Shown here: piece after piece, positions 9,156 through 17,810 of the stretch
Numbering within the stretch: position 1 is the first letter of the stretch
Layout of the letters: the number at the start of each line of letters is the position of its first letter
Source of the DNA: Anaerolineae bacterium
GTDB taxonomy: Bacteria; Chloroflexota; Anaerolineae; UBA3071
Direction: 5' to 3'
Assembly (NCBI GenBank): GCA_029907105.1
Contig: JARYMM010000006.1
Location: 31,835-95,834 of the forward strand
Length of the DNA: 64,000 nucleotides
Notes under the pieces: model-generated
What the model saw: the letters and a program-made list of their open reading frames with translations, nothing else
Databases searched by the model: none
Told to the model about the DNA's origin: nothing
Made by a program: the position numbers and the translations under genes

Positions 9156-10460
9156 ATGAAGCCTGGCATCCGCCGAGGGTTGCTGCGATGGCTGTTGCCC
9201 GGCATGCACGTCAAGCGCTGGCTGCTCCTGCTCATCGCCGGCATCACCCTCTTCAGCCTGGGTTGCGCCTACCTTCTGCGGGCCCTCTATGACGTGCGGC
9301 CGCTGCCCTCGTTCTTCTATTATCTGACGTTGCAATTCATCCCCCGCTGGGGCCGGGCGCTGCTGCTGGGCGCGGTGGGGGGCGTGTTGATGGCCGTGGG
9401 GCTGGTGCGTCTGAACCGGGCGCTGCTGGCCCCCTTCCTGCGCCCCGGCCAGGAGAAGGTGGTGGATGCGCTCTACCGCCATCGCCAGCGGCAGCGGGGG
9501 CCGAAGGTGGTGGCCATCGGCGGCGGCACGGGGCTCTCGGTGCTGCTGCGCGGCCTCAAGGAGTACACCGACCACCTCACGGCCATCGTCACCGTGGCCG
9601 ATGACGGCGGGAGTTCGGGGCGCTTGCGGCGGGAACTGGGCGTGCTGCCGCCGGGCGATTTCCGCAACTGCCTTGCCGCCCTTTCCGAAGCGGAAGGATT
9701 GACCACCCGTCTGTTCCAGTACCGCTTTGGTGAAGGGGCCGGGCTCGACGGCCACAGCTTCGGCAACCTCTTCATCACGGCCATGGCCGGCGTCACCGGC
9801 AGCTTCGAGCAGGCCCTGGTGGAATCAAGCCGCGTGCTGGCCGTGCGCGGGCGAGTGCTCCCCTCGACGTTGCAGGACGTCACCCTCTGCGCCGACCTGC
9901 GGGAGGAGAGGGAAGGGATGGAGGCCGGCTGGCGGCGGGTGGAGGGGGAATCGAGCATCCCCAGGCAGGCAGGCACCATCGAGCGGGTGTTTCTGGAGCC
10001 GGAGGAAGTGTCGGCCTATCCGGAGGCAGTCAAGGCCATCCTGGAGGCCGACCTGATCGTCGCCGGGCCGGGCAGCCTCTACACCAGCGTGCTGCCCAAC
10101 CTGCTGGTGCCGGACGTGACCCAGGCCATCCGCACATCGAGGGCCATGAAGGTGTACGTCTGCAACGTGGCCACGCAACCTGGGGAAACCGGCGGTTACA
10201 GCGTGAGCGATCACCTGCGGGCCCTGCAAAAGCACGTGGGGCCTGGCCTCTTCCATCTGGTGCTGGCCAATGACCGTTTTCTGGGGGCCATGGCCGGCCC
10301 ATCGTGGGGATTGGAATGGGTGCGCCTTTCGCCGCAGGATGAGGTGGACTGTCGGCTGCTCACGGCGGACCTGGTGGATGAGACCTTCCCCTGGCGGCAC
10401 GATTCGCACAAGCTGGCCCGCTGCCTGATAGAGCTGTACGAGACGCATTCGAGGGAGTAG
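9156..10460 (+). CDS. yvcK: YvcK/CofD-family gluconeogenesis factor with N-terminal TM segments
   Basis: VVAIGGGTGLSVLLRGLK, TAIVTVADDGGSSGRLRRELGVLPPGDFRNCL, GHSFGNLFITA, GPGSLYTSVLPNLLV. Confidence 0.93.
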   Translation: MKPGIRRGLLRWLLPGMHVKRWLLLLIAGITLFSLGCAYLLRALYDVRPLPSFFYYLTLQFIPRWGRALLLGAVGGVLMAVGLVRLNRALLAPFLRPGQEKVVDALYRHRQRQRGPKVVAIGGGTGLSVLLRGLKEYTDHLTAIVTVADDGGSSGRLRRELGVLPPGDFRNCLAALSEAEGLTTRLFQYRFGEGAGLDGHSFGNLFITAMAGVTGSFEQALVESSRVLAVRGRVLPSTLQDVTLCADLREEREGMEAGWRRVEGESSIPRQAGTIERVFLEPEEVSAYPEAVKAILEADLIVAGPGSLYTSVLPNLLVPDVTQAIRTSRAMKVYVCNVATQPGETGGYSVSDHLRALQKHVGPGLFHLVLANDRFLGAMAGPSWGLEWVRLSPQDEVDCRLLTADLVDETFPWRHDSHKLARCLIELYETHSRE

Positions 10461-10474
10461 TGTCCGTTAAGCGA

Positions 10475-10506
10475 ACGGGGCGGGGAGTGTTCCCCGCCCC
10501 GTTTTT
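10475..10506 (+). terminator. Rho-independent terminator after yvcK
   Basis: ACGGGGCGGGGA-gtgt-TCCCCGCCCCGT followed by T tract. Confidence 0.93.
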
Positions 10507-10522
10507 CGTGCCCTGTTTCAGG

Positions 10523-10595
10523 TGAGCCGCGAGGGAGTCGAACCCCCAACCCACGGATTAAGAGTCCGTTGCTCTGCCAGTTGAGCTAGCGGCCC
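10523..10595 (-). tRNA. tRNA-Lys(CTT)
   Basis: Reverse complement GGGCCGCTAGCTCAACTGGCAGAGCAACGGACTCTTAATCCGTGGGTTGGGGGTTCGACTCCCTCGCGGCTCA. Confidence 0.95.
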
Positions 10596-10695
10596 ATCTG
10601 ATATACATTATACCAGGCTCGCCGTTTTTGTCAAACTGACCATGCCCACAATTGTCATTTGCGGCTCTGCCGAGCTATGCTATAATTGGCTCGCT

Positions 10696-11859
10696 ATGCG
10701 ACGATCAGGACCTTGCCCGGCTTGGCTTCGGGCCAGCCTGTTGCTGTCCGCCATCTGGGCCTTGCTTCTCGGATACCCCAGTGCTGTATATCCGCCCACG
10801 GCCACGCCCCAGGGGGCGGAGATGATGTCCCCAACCCCAACCATCGTGCCGCCGGCCTCGCCAACCGCTACGGTCACCGCGGCCTCTTCGCCGGCCGCGC
10901 CCACCGCAACAGCGGCCCTCACCCGTCTGTTGTCCACACGCACCCCCACCCTTACCGTCACCACCCCTCTGCCCACAGCCAGGCCTTCGGCTACGGCCCG
11001 GCTCTCGCCTTCGCCCACGGCGACGCCACGTCCGCCCACCGCCACGCCCGCACCCATCCAGCCTGGCCGTCTCTGGCCCACGGCGGATACCACCCAGGTT
11101 GCCGACCACTACTGGCTGGCCCGGCCCTTCGCTCCTGATGTCCGACAGTGGCCTGACCCCACCTATCTCTACGGTTCCACGGCCCGGGGACGCCTCCGTG
11201 CCCACCACGGTATAGACATTCCCAATGCACAGGACACGCCGGTGCTGGCTGTGGCTCCTGCTGTTGTGCTCTTCGCCGGCCGCGACGCCGACATCGCCTT
11301 TGGCCCCCAGACCGATTTCTACGGCCAGCTCGTCATCCTGCGGCTTGACCAGCGCTATGGCGACCGACCTCTTTACGTCCCCTACGGTCATCTTTCGGCA
11401 ATCTACGTCAGAGAGGGAGAGCACGTGGACACAGGACAGCCGCTCGGCGCGGTGGGCATGACCGGCATCGCCATGGGGCCACACCTGCATCTGGAGGTGC
11501 GGCTGGGGGCCAACGACTACGAAAGCACGCGCAATCCGGGGCTGTGGCTGGAACCCCTGCCGGGGCATGGCACCCTGGCCGGGCGGTTGCTCGACGCCGA
11601 AGGGCGCACCCTCCCGGAGGCCTCGGTGCTGATCTACAGCGGCGGGGATGAGGAGCATCTCTGGCGGGTGGTCACCGTGTACGCTGACGATCCGGGGCTC
11701 CACCCCGATGACCGGTGGGGGGAGAACTTCCTCCTCGCCGACGTGCCGGCCGGACGCTACCGGCTGGCCGCCCAGGTGGATGGACGGGTGGTCAGCCAGC
11801 AAGCGGTCGTTGAGGAAGGGCAGACGACATTCGTTGACCTGACCCTGAGGCGGGAATGA
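10696..11859 (+). CDS. Secreted M23 peptidase with Thr/Pro-rich linker and C-terminal Ig-like/CarboxypepD-regulatory-like region
   Basis: Signal peptide; TPTATAT-rich linker; HHGIDIPNAQDTPVLAVAPAVV and MGPHLHLEVRLG. Confidence 0.88.
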   Translation: MRRSGPCPAWLRASLLLSAIWALLLGYPSAVYPPTATPQGAEMMSPTPTIVPPASPTATVTAASSPAAPTATAALTRLLSTRTPTLTVTTPLPTARPSATARLSPSPTATPRPPTATPAPIQPGRLWPTADTTQVADHYWLARPFAPDVRQWPDPTYLYGSTARGRLRAHHGIDIPNAQDTPVLAVAPAVVLFAGRDADIAFGPQTDFYGQLVILRLDQRYGDRPLYVPYGHLSAIYVREGEHVDTGQPLGAVGMTGIAMGPHLHLEVRLGANDYESTRNPGLWLEPLPGHGTLAGRLLDAEGRTLPEASVLIYSGGDEEHLWRVVTVYADDPGLHPDDRWGENFLLADVPAGRYRLAAQVDGRVVSQQAVVEEGQTTFVDLTLRRE

Positions 11860-11905
11860 GCCTGCTGCCCACCGGCCCTTCCTGTGTTAACCCCCTGGCG
11901 AATTC

Positions 11906-11934
11906 TTGACGTCTGGCGAGAAATCTGGTATCAT
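11906..11934 (+). promoter_or_regulatory. Promoter of truncated lacI/sugar operon
   Basis: TTGACG - 17 bp - TATCAT. Confidence 0.75.
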
Positions 11935-11947
11935 ATTATGGCAATGC

Positions 11948-11972
11948 GAAAACGATACATGACATCGTTTTC
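11948..11972. promoter_or_regulatory. Palindromic operator candidate
   Basis: GAAAACGAT-acatgac-ATCGTTTTC, perfect 9-bp arms just downstream of the -10 box. Confidence 0.65.
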
Positions 11973-12020
11973 ATGAGTCGGTTCCATTGTTTCGCCCTCT
12001 GTATCCCCAAGGAGCGACCG

Positions 12021-12266
12021 TTGCCAGGCATCAGCGATGTCGCCAGGCAGACAGGTGCCTCCCCGGCTACGGTTTCGCGTGTCATCCAGGGCGCGAAGAA
12101 TGTGCGTCTGGCCACCCGCGAGAGGGTGGAACGCGCCATCCAGGAGCTGGGCTACGCGCCCGCTGCTGTGGCACAGAGCCTGCGCTCCAGGCACACTCGC
12201 TCGCCGGCCCTGGCGGTCTCCGACATCACCAATAGAGAGAGGAGGTGGTCCGCAGCAACAAGATGA
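12021..12266 (+). pseudogene. Truncated LacI-family regulator: HTH and hinge helix only (remnant or mini-repressor)
   Basis: AAGGAG RBS then TTG start; PGISDVARQTGASPATVSRVIQGAKNVRLATRERVERAIQELGYAPAAVAQSLRSRHTRSPALAVSDITN then stop; no effector domain follows. Confidence 0.75.
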
Positions 12267-12389
12267 CAGACTGTCCAACGTGGACGAGGCAGGGATCGGG
12301 AAACGCCCCATCCGCTCCTGCCTGTTTTCCGAGGGGCATAGCCCAAAGGGGTGCTCACCCCGCCCTTTCCACAACGAAGGAGGACAAAG

Positions 12390-13958
12390 ATGTACCGCAA
12401 ATTGTTTGCTGCATTGGTGGCCTTCAGCCTGCTCGTGGTCCTGGCCGGCTGCCCGGTGCCGCAGGTGGTCGAGAAAGAGGTGGTCAGGACCGTCGAGGTG
12501 GTGAAGGAAGTGCCGGTAGAGAAAGAGGTGATCAAGGAGGTCGTCGTCACCCCTACTCCCCTGGCCAAGCCCTTCGAGGGAGTGGAGGTCAACATCCTGA
12601 CCTTCACCGGCCCCCAGATCGCTGAACCGCTGCAGCGGCGCGGCCCCGACTTCACCGCCCTGACCGGGGCCAAGATCAACGTGATCATCGTGCCCTTCAG
12701 CGACCTGTATCAGAAGATCCTGACCGACCTGGCTACAGGGACGAATGCCTTCGACGGTTTTGTGTTCGCGCCACAGTGGATGGTGGACTACATTGTCCCC
12801 GGTTACCTGGAGGATCTGACCGACCGGGTGGCCAATGACCCGGCCATCGAGTGGGAAGACATTGCCCCCTTCTTCCGCGATTTCAGCGCTACCTATGAAG
12901 GCCGCATCTACACCATCCCCCTCGACGGCGACTTCCACATGGGCTACTACCGCACCGACCTGATTGACACACCGCCGAAGACATGGGACGAGTACCTCGC
13001 CCTCGCCGCGCAGTTCCACGGCCAGGATCTCAACGGTGACGGCGATCCCGACTATGGCTCCTGCATCTCCAAGAAGCGCGGCGCTCAGGCCTACTGGTTC
13101 ATCACCTCCATCGCCAGCGCCTTCATCCAGAGCCAGGGCACGTCGCAGGGCGCTTTCTTCGACACCGAGACGATGAAGCCTCTGTACAACAACGAGGCCT
13201 TCGCCAAGGCGTTGGAGATTTACAATGAGACCACGAAGTATGGCCCGCCGGATGAGCTCAACCTGGACGTGGGCGACACGCGCAGCCTGTTCACCTCCGG
13301 CCGCTGCGCGCTCTCCCTGGACTGGGGGGACATCGGCACGCTGGCCATTGACCCCACCATCTCCGTGGTGCAGGACAAGACCGGTGCCTTCATCCTCCCC
13401 GGCGCGACAGAGGTGCTGGACCGGGCGACCGGCAAGCTGGTTCCTTGCGATGAGACCACCTGTCCCTACGCGATTGACGGCGTGAACCACGCCCCATTCG
13501 CAGCCTATGGCGGTTGGTCGGGCGGCATCAACGCCGCTGCCGATCCCATCGTCAAGGACGCGGCCTACGCCTTCTTCTCCTACATGTGCCAGCCGGCGCA
13601 GTCCAATGTGGACGTGACCATTGGCAAGACGGGCTTCAACCCTTACCGCACCTCGCAGTTCCTGAACCGCCAGCAGTGGGTGGAGGCGGGCATGAGCCCT
13701 GAGGCCGCGGCCAACTACCTCGGCGCTATCGAGGATAGCCTCAACAGCCCGAACATGGTGCTGGACCTGCGCATCCCGCAGAACCAGCGCTATCAGCAGG
13801 TGGTGCTGGACACGGCCGTCAGCCAGTTCCTGGCCGGAGAGATCACTCTGGAACAGTGCATGCAGCAGATCTACGACGGCTGGGAGGAGATCACCGAAGA
13901 ACTGGGACGCGCGGAGCAGCTCGCCGCCTATCGCGGCACTCTGGGCGTGAAGAAGTAG
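12390..13958 (+). CDS. Sugar ABC transporter substrate-binding lipoprotein (SBP_bac_1 type)
   Basis: Lipobox LAGCPVPQ, Val/Glu/Lys-rich stalk, family 1 solute-binding domain. Confidence 0.92.
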   Translation: MYRKLFAALVAFSLLVVLAGCPVPQVVEKEVVRTVEVVKEVPVEKEVIKEVVVTPTPLAKPFEGVEVNILTFTGPQIAEPLQRRGPDFTALTGAKINVIIVPFSDLYQKILTDLATGTNAFDGFVFAPQWMVDYIVPGYLEDLTDRVANDPAIEWEDIAPFFRDFSATYEGRIYTIPLDGDFHMGYYRTDLIDTPPKTWDEYLALAAQFHGQDLNGDGDPDYGSCISKKRGAQAYWFITSIASAFIQSQGTSQGAFFDTETMKPLYNNEAFAKALEIYNETTKYGPPDELNLDVGDTRSLFTSGRCALSLDWGDIGTLAIDPTISVVQDKTGAFILPGATEVLDRATGKLVPCDETTCPYAIDGVNHAPFAAYGGWSGGINAAADPIVKDAAYAFFSYMCQPAQSNVDVTIGKTGFNPYRTSQFLNRQQWVEAGMSPEAAANYLGAIEDSLNSPNMVLDLRIPQNQRYQQVVLDTAVSQFLAGEITLEQCMQQIYDGWEEITEELGRAEQLAAYRGTLGVKK

Positions 13959-13980
13959 GACTCTGGCCCATCGCACTTAC

Positions 13981-14014
13981 CTCAAGGCCCGGCTGGTAAG
14001 GGCCGGGCCTTGAG
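13981..14014 (+). promoter_or_regulatory. Hairpin between binding-protein and permease genes
   Basis: CTCAAGGCCCGGC-8 nt-GCCGGGCCTTGAG perfect 13-bp arms; no T tract. Confidence 0.85.
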
Positions 14015-14108
14015 GTACTGCACCTTTGCGCCCCCTGCTCCCTTGCGATTTTGCGACCCTGCTCCCGCCGGACAGCCATGTCCTCGGATGGGTATTGGGG
14101 GAGGCGTT

Positions 14109-15245
14109 ATGCAGGCTGAACGAGCATTGGAAAACCCCAACGGGCGATGGCACAGGCTGAGCGAATGGGCTGAACGCATGGCCGGCAATGTCTTCATCTG
14201 GCCGGCCGTTCTGGTCGTCCTCTTCCTGTCCATCTTCCCGCTCATTATCTCTCTCTATCTATCGTTATCGCGCTTCAAGTTCGTCAAGGGCGGGTTCGAG
14301 ATCAAGTTTGTCGGTCTGGCCAACTACGCCAAGTTGCTGTTCGGCAGCGAACGGACGCATTTTCTGGGCCTCCTGGCTACTCCCTCTCCTCTGGGCTGGC
14401 TCGTGCTGGCTGTCGTGGCCGCATTTCTGCTCCGCTCCCTGGTGCGCTATGCCCGCCGCGAAACCCGCTCCCTCGGCGGCCTGGTCGGCCGCATCCTGTC
14501 GGCGGCCATCTTGAGCTTCGGCGTCTGGCTGCTGGTGTGCACCCTCAGCAAGGGCGGCCGGCCCGGCACATTGGTCGTCACGCTGATCTACGTCTTTGTG
14601 GGCATTATCGTGCAATATCTTCTGGGGCTTGGCCTGGCCGTGCTGACCACGCAGCAACTGCCGGGCCGCCGCTTCTTCCGCGTCGTCTTCCTGCTGCCGA
14701 TGATGATCACGCCGGTGGGAGTGGCCTACGTGTTCCGCATGTTGACCGATACCGACAAGGGGCCGTTCCGGCCCATCTGGCAGGCGATGGGGTTGGGGCT
14801 TTTCTCCTGGGTTAACGACCCCTGGGGGGCGCGGGCGGCGGTGATGATCGGCGACATCTGGCAGTGGACGCCCTTCATGTTCATCGTGCTGCTGGCCGCT
14901 CTGGAAGGCCAATCCGTCGAGTTGATCGAAGCAGCATTGGTAGACGGCGCCAATCGCTGGCAGATTTTCTGGAGCATCACCCTGCCCCAGATCCTGCCCG
15001 TCAGCACGACGCTGATCCTGATCCGCATGATCGAGGCCTTCAAAATCGTGGACCTGCCCAACGTGCTCACCAACGGCGGGCCGGGCACGGCCACCGAGTC
15101 CCTGACTTTACAGGCTTATATCAGTTGGCGGTCTCTCGACCTGGGCGGCTCGGCGGCCATCGCCTACCTCCTGTTATTGATGGTCACCTTCATCGGCATG
15201 GCCTACGTTAACCTGATCCGCAGCCGCGTGGCGGAGGGGGGATGA
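14109..15245 (+). CDS. Sugar ABC transporter permease (MalF/UgpA type) with extra two-TM insertion
   Basis: EAA-loop EAALVDGANRWQIFWSITLPQILP; insertion encoded ~14364-14570. Confidence 0.9.
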   Translation: MQAERALENPNGRWHRLSEWAERMAGNVFIWPAVLVVLFLSIFPLIISLYLSLSRFKFVKGGFEIKFVGLANYAKLLFGSERTHFLGLLATPSPLGWLVLAVVAAFLLRSLVRYARRETRSLGGLVGRILSAAILSFGVWLLVCTLSKGGRPGTLVVTLIYVFVGIIVQYLLGLGLAVLTTQQLPGRRFFRVVFLLPMMITPVGVAYVFRMLTDTDKGPFRPIWQAMGLGLFSWVNDPWGARAAVMIGDIWQWTPFMFIVLLAALEGQSVELIEAALVDGANRWQIFWSITLPQILPVSTTLILIRMIEAFKIVDLPNVLTNGGPGTATESLTLQAYISWRSLDLGGSAAIAYLLLLMVTFIGMAYVNLIRSRVAEGG

Positions 15246-16282
15246 TGGAAGCAATGCAAAGGCTGTTCCAGCGCCGATCACTGCACAGGCCCTCTCCTGT
15301 GGGGATGGCCTTGTCATACACCATGCTGGGGACATGGGCCCTGGTCGTGCTGTTCCCCCTGTACTGGCTGCTGGTGACCTCTTTCAAGCTGCCCGTTGAT
15401 GTGAATATGGGGCCCTTTTATCTGCCCGGCGTGGATTTCAAGCCCTCGCTGCACGCCTGGGAGTATATCTTGGTGGGCGATCTCAGCAATGATACCATCC
15501 GCCCTTACATCAACACGGTGATCGTGGCCCTCACCAGCGCCTCGCTGGCGCTGATATTGGGCACTGCCGCCGCCTATGGTCTGACCCGCTTTCAGTATCG
15601 GCCGCGCCTGGGGGCTATCCTGTGCTTCATCGGCTGTCTGGCCCTGGCCATCATCGCCGTGACCCTGGGAGCGCCCTGGCAGATCGCGCTGGTCGTGGCC
15701 CTGGTCCTGTTCGTCATCCTGTTGCAGACCATCGGCAAGCGCTTCCAGCGCTCCCTGGGCAACAGGGACATCGCCTTCTGGCTGATCTCGCAGCGCATGT
15801 TGCCACCGGTGGCCGTGGTGATCCCCATCTACGTGCTGTTCCAGCGGCTGCATCTGCTGGACACACGCACGGCCTTGATCATCACCTATCTGGCTTCTAA
15901 CCTGCCCATCGTCGTCTGGCTGATGCGCGATTACTTCCAGACCATCCCCATCGAGCTGGAGGAGTGTGCGGCCATTGACGGTGCCTCGCGCTATCGCATC
16001 TTCTGGGCTATTGTGGTGCCCCTGGCCCTGCCCGGGCTGGTGGCCACGTTCCTGTTCGTGCTGGTGTTCGCCTGGAACGAGTACCTGTTGTCGTTATTCC
16101 TGTCCAGCTCGCGTGCGCAGACGTTGCCGCTGACCGTGGCGGCGCAGAACGCCACCCGCGGGCCGCAGTGGTGGTACATGTCGGTGCTCATCCTGATCAT
16201 GATCGTCCCCGTCATCGCCATGGCCATCGCCCTGGAGCGCTACATCGCCCGCGGGCTGTTGGTGGGCGCCATCAAGGGCTGA
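15242..16282 (+). CDS. Sugar ABC transporter permease (MalG/UgpE type) with extra two-TM insertion
   Basis: EECAAIDGASRYRIFWAIVVPLALPGLVA; insertion encoded ~15605-15767; start overlaps previous stop. Confidence 0.9.
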   Translation: MMEAMQRLFQRRSLHRPSPVGMALSYTMLGTWALVVLFPLYWLLVTSFKLPVDVNMGPFYLPGVDFKPSLHAWEYILVGDLSNDTIRPYINTVIVALTSASLALILGTAAAYGLTRFQYRPRLGAILCFIGCLALAIIAVTLGAPWQIALVVALVLFVILLQTIGKRFQRSLGNRDIAFWLISQRMLPPVAVVIPIYVLFQRLHLLDTRTALIITYLASNLPIVVWLMRDYFQTIPIELEECAAIDGASRYRIFWAIVVPLALPGLVATFLFVLVFAWNEYLLSLFLSSSRAQTLPLTVAAQNATRGPQWWYMSVLILIMIVPVIAMAIALERYIARGLLVGAIKG

Positions 16283-16322
16283 GGCCGAGGAAGGACGAAT
16301 TTAATGAGGGGAAACGTCGGTC

Positions 16323-17810
16323 ATGCTCGAAACGGAGCACGTTGCCCGGAGGCTGGCCATGGCCTTGATGAGCAGAGACGACTATATTGAATCTCTGCGC
16401 GGTATGAACAAGCGGGTGTTTATCATGGGCCAGGAGGTCACGAACCCGGTTGACCATCCCCTGGTGCGGCCGTCGCTCAACGCCTGCGCCATGACCTACG
16501 AACTCGCCCGGCAACCCGAGTACGCCGGCCTGATGCTGGCCACCTCCAACCTGACAGGGCAGACGGTCAACCGGTTCACACACCTGCACCAGAGCACAGC
16601 AGACCTGGTGGCCAAGGTGAAGATGCAGCGCCTGCTCGGACAGATGACAGGGTGTTGCTTCCAGCGCTGCGTGGGCCTGGACGCGCTGAACGCCCTGGAT
16701 TCGGTGACCTATGACATGGACCAGGCCCTGGGGACCAGGTACCATGCCACCTTTCGCCACTACCTGCGGCAGGTGCAGGAACGCGACCTGGTGGTGGACG
16801 GCGCCATGACCGACGCCAAAGGCGACCGCCAACTGCGCCCTTCACAGCAGGCAGACCCGGACCTGTTCGTGCACATCGTGGAGAAGACATCCGATGGCCT
16901 GGTGGTGCGCGGCGCCAAGCTCCACCAGACCGGAGCGCTGAATTCGCACGAGATCATCGTTATGCCCACACAGACGCTCTCGGAGAAGGAGCGGGACTAC
17001 GCCGTCGCCTTCGCCGTCCCGGCCGACGCCCCCGGCATCGTGATGGTCTACGGCCGGCAGCCTTCGGACACGCGCCGGCTGGAAGACAGCCAGCTCGATG
17101 TGGGCAACCCCCAGTTCGGCGGGCACGAGGCGGTGATCATCCTGGATGACGTGTTCGTCCCCTGGGAGCGGGTGTTCATGGCCGGCGAATACGCCTTCAG
17201 CGGGCTGCTCGTCGAACGCTTTGCCGGCTATCACCGCCAGAGCTATGGCGGCTGCAAGACGGGCGTGGGCGATGTGTTGATCGGAGCGGCGCAGGCGGTG
17301 GCTCAGGCCCAGGGCACGGACAAGGCATCGCACATCAAAGACAAGATCGTGGAGATGATCCACCTCAACGAGACGATGTATGCCTGCGGCATCGCCTGCT
17401 CGGCGGAGGGCCAGGCGACGGCTTCAGGCACCTATCTGGTCAACCTTTTGCTGGCCAATGTGTGCAAGCTCAACGTGACCCGTTTCCCTTACGAGATCGC
17501 GCGCCTGGCCCAGGACATCGCCGGCGGCCTGCTGGTCACGTTGCCATCGGAGAAGGACCTGGCTCATCCCGAAGTGGGGCCTTACCTGAAGAAGTATCTG
17601 CACAGTGTGGATCGCTATACGACGGAAGAACGCTGCCGGATGCTCCGGCTGATGGAGAACCTCACCCTGGGGCCGGGGGCGGCGGCCTATCTCACGGAAT
17701 CCATGCATGGCGCCGGCTCGCCGCAGGCGCAGAGGATTATGCTGGCGCGGCTGGCCGACCTGGAGGAGAAGGTGCGCCTGGCGCGCAGGCTGGCAGGAAT
17801 TGAGCAATGA
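16323..17810 (+). CDS. abfD: 4-hydroxybutyryl-CoA dehydratase / vinylacetyl-CoA delta-isomerase homologue
   Basis: Full-length similarity as I recall AbfD: SNLTGQTVNRFTHLHQSTADL, KMQRLLGQMTGCCFQRCVG, DGAMTDAKGDR, FAGYHRQSYGGCKTGVGDV, ACGIACSAEG, TESMHGAGSPQAQRIM; CX3C and HX6C Fe-S ligand spacing retained. Confidence 0.93.
   Translation: MLETEHVARRLAMALMSRDDYIESLRGMNKRVFIMGQEVTNPVDHPLVRPSLNACAMTYELARQPEYAGLMLATSNLTGQTVNRFTHLHQSTADLVAKVKMQRLLGQMTGCCFQRCVGLDALNALDSVTYDMDQALGTRYHATFRHYLRQVQERDLVVDGAMTDAKGDRQLRPSQQADPDLFVHIVEKTSDGLVVRGAKLHQTGALNSHEIIVMPTQTLSEKERDYAVAFAVPADAPGIVMVYGRQPSDTRRLEDSQLDVGNPQFGGHEAVIILDDVFVPWERVFMAGEYAFSGLLVERFAGYHRQSYGGCKTGVGDVLIGAAQAVAQAQGTDKASHIKDKIVEMIHLNETMYACGIACSAEGQATASGTYLVNLLLANVCKLNVTRFPYEIARLAQDIAGGLLVTLPSEKDLAHPEVGPYLKKYLHSVDRYTTEERCRMLRLMENLTLGPGAAAYLTESMHGAGSPQAQRIMLARLADLEEKVRLARRLAGIEQ

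Noticed and set aside
10680-11093. Minus-strand Val/Gly-rich ORF opposite the M23 gene
   Set aside because: Mirror translation of the Thr/Pro-rich linker.
16323-17810. 4-hydroxyphenylacetate 3-monooxygenase (HpaB)
   Set aside because: Same superfamily, but conserved CX3C and HX6C ligands and AbfD-specific motifs favour 4-hydroxybutyryl-CoA dehydratase.
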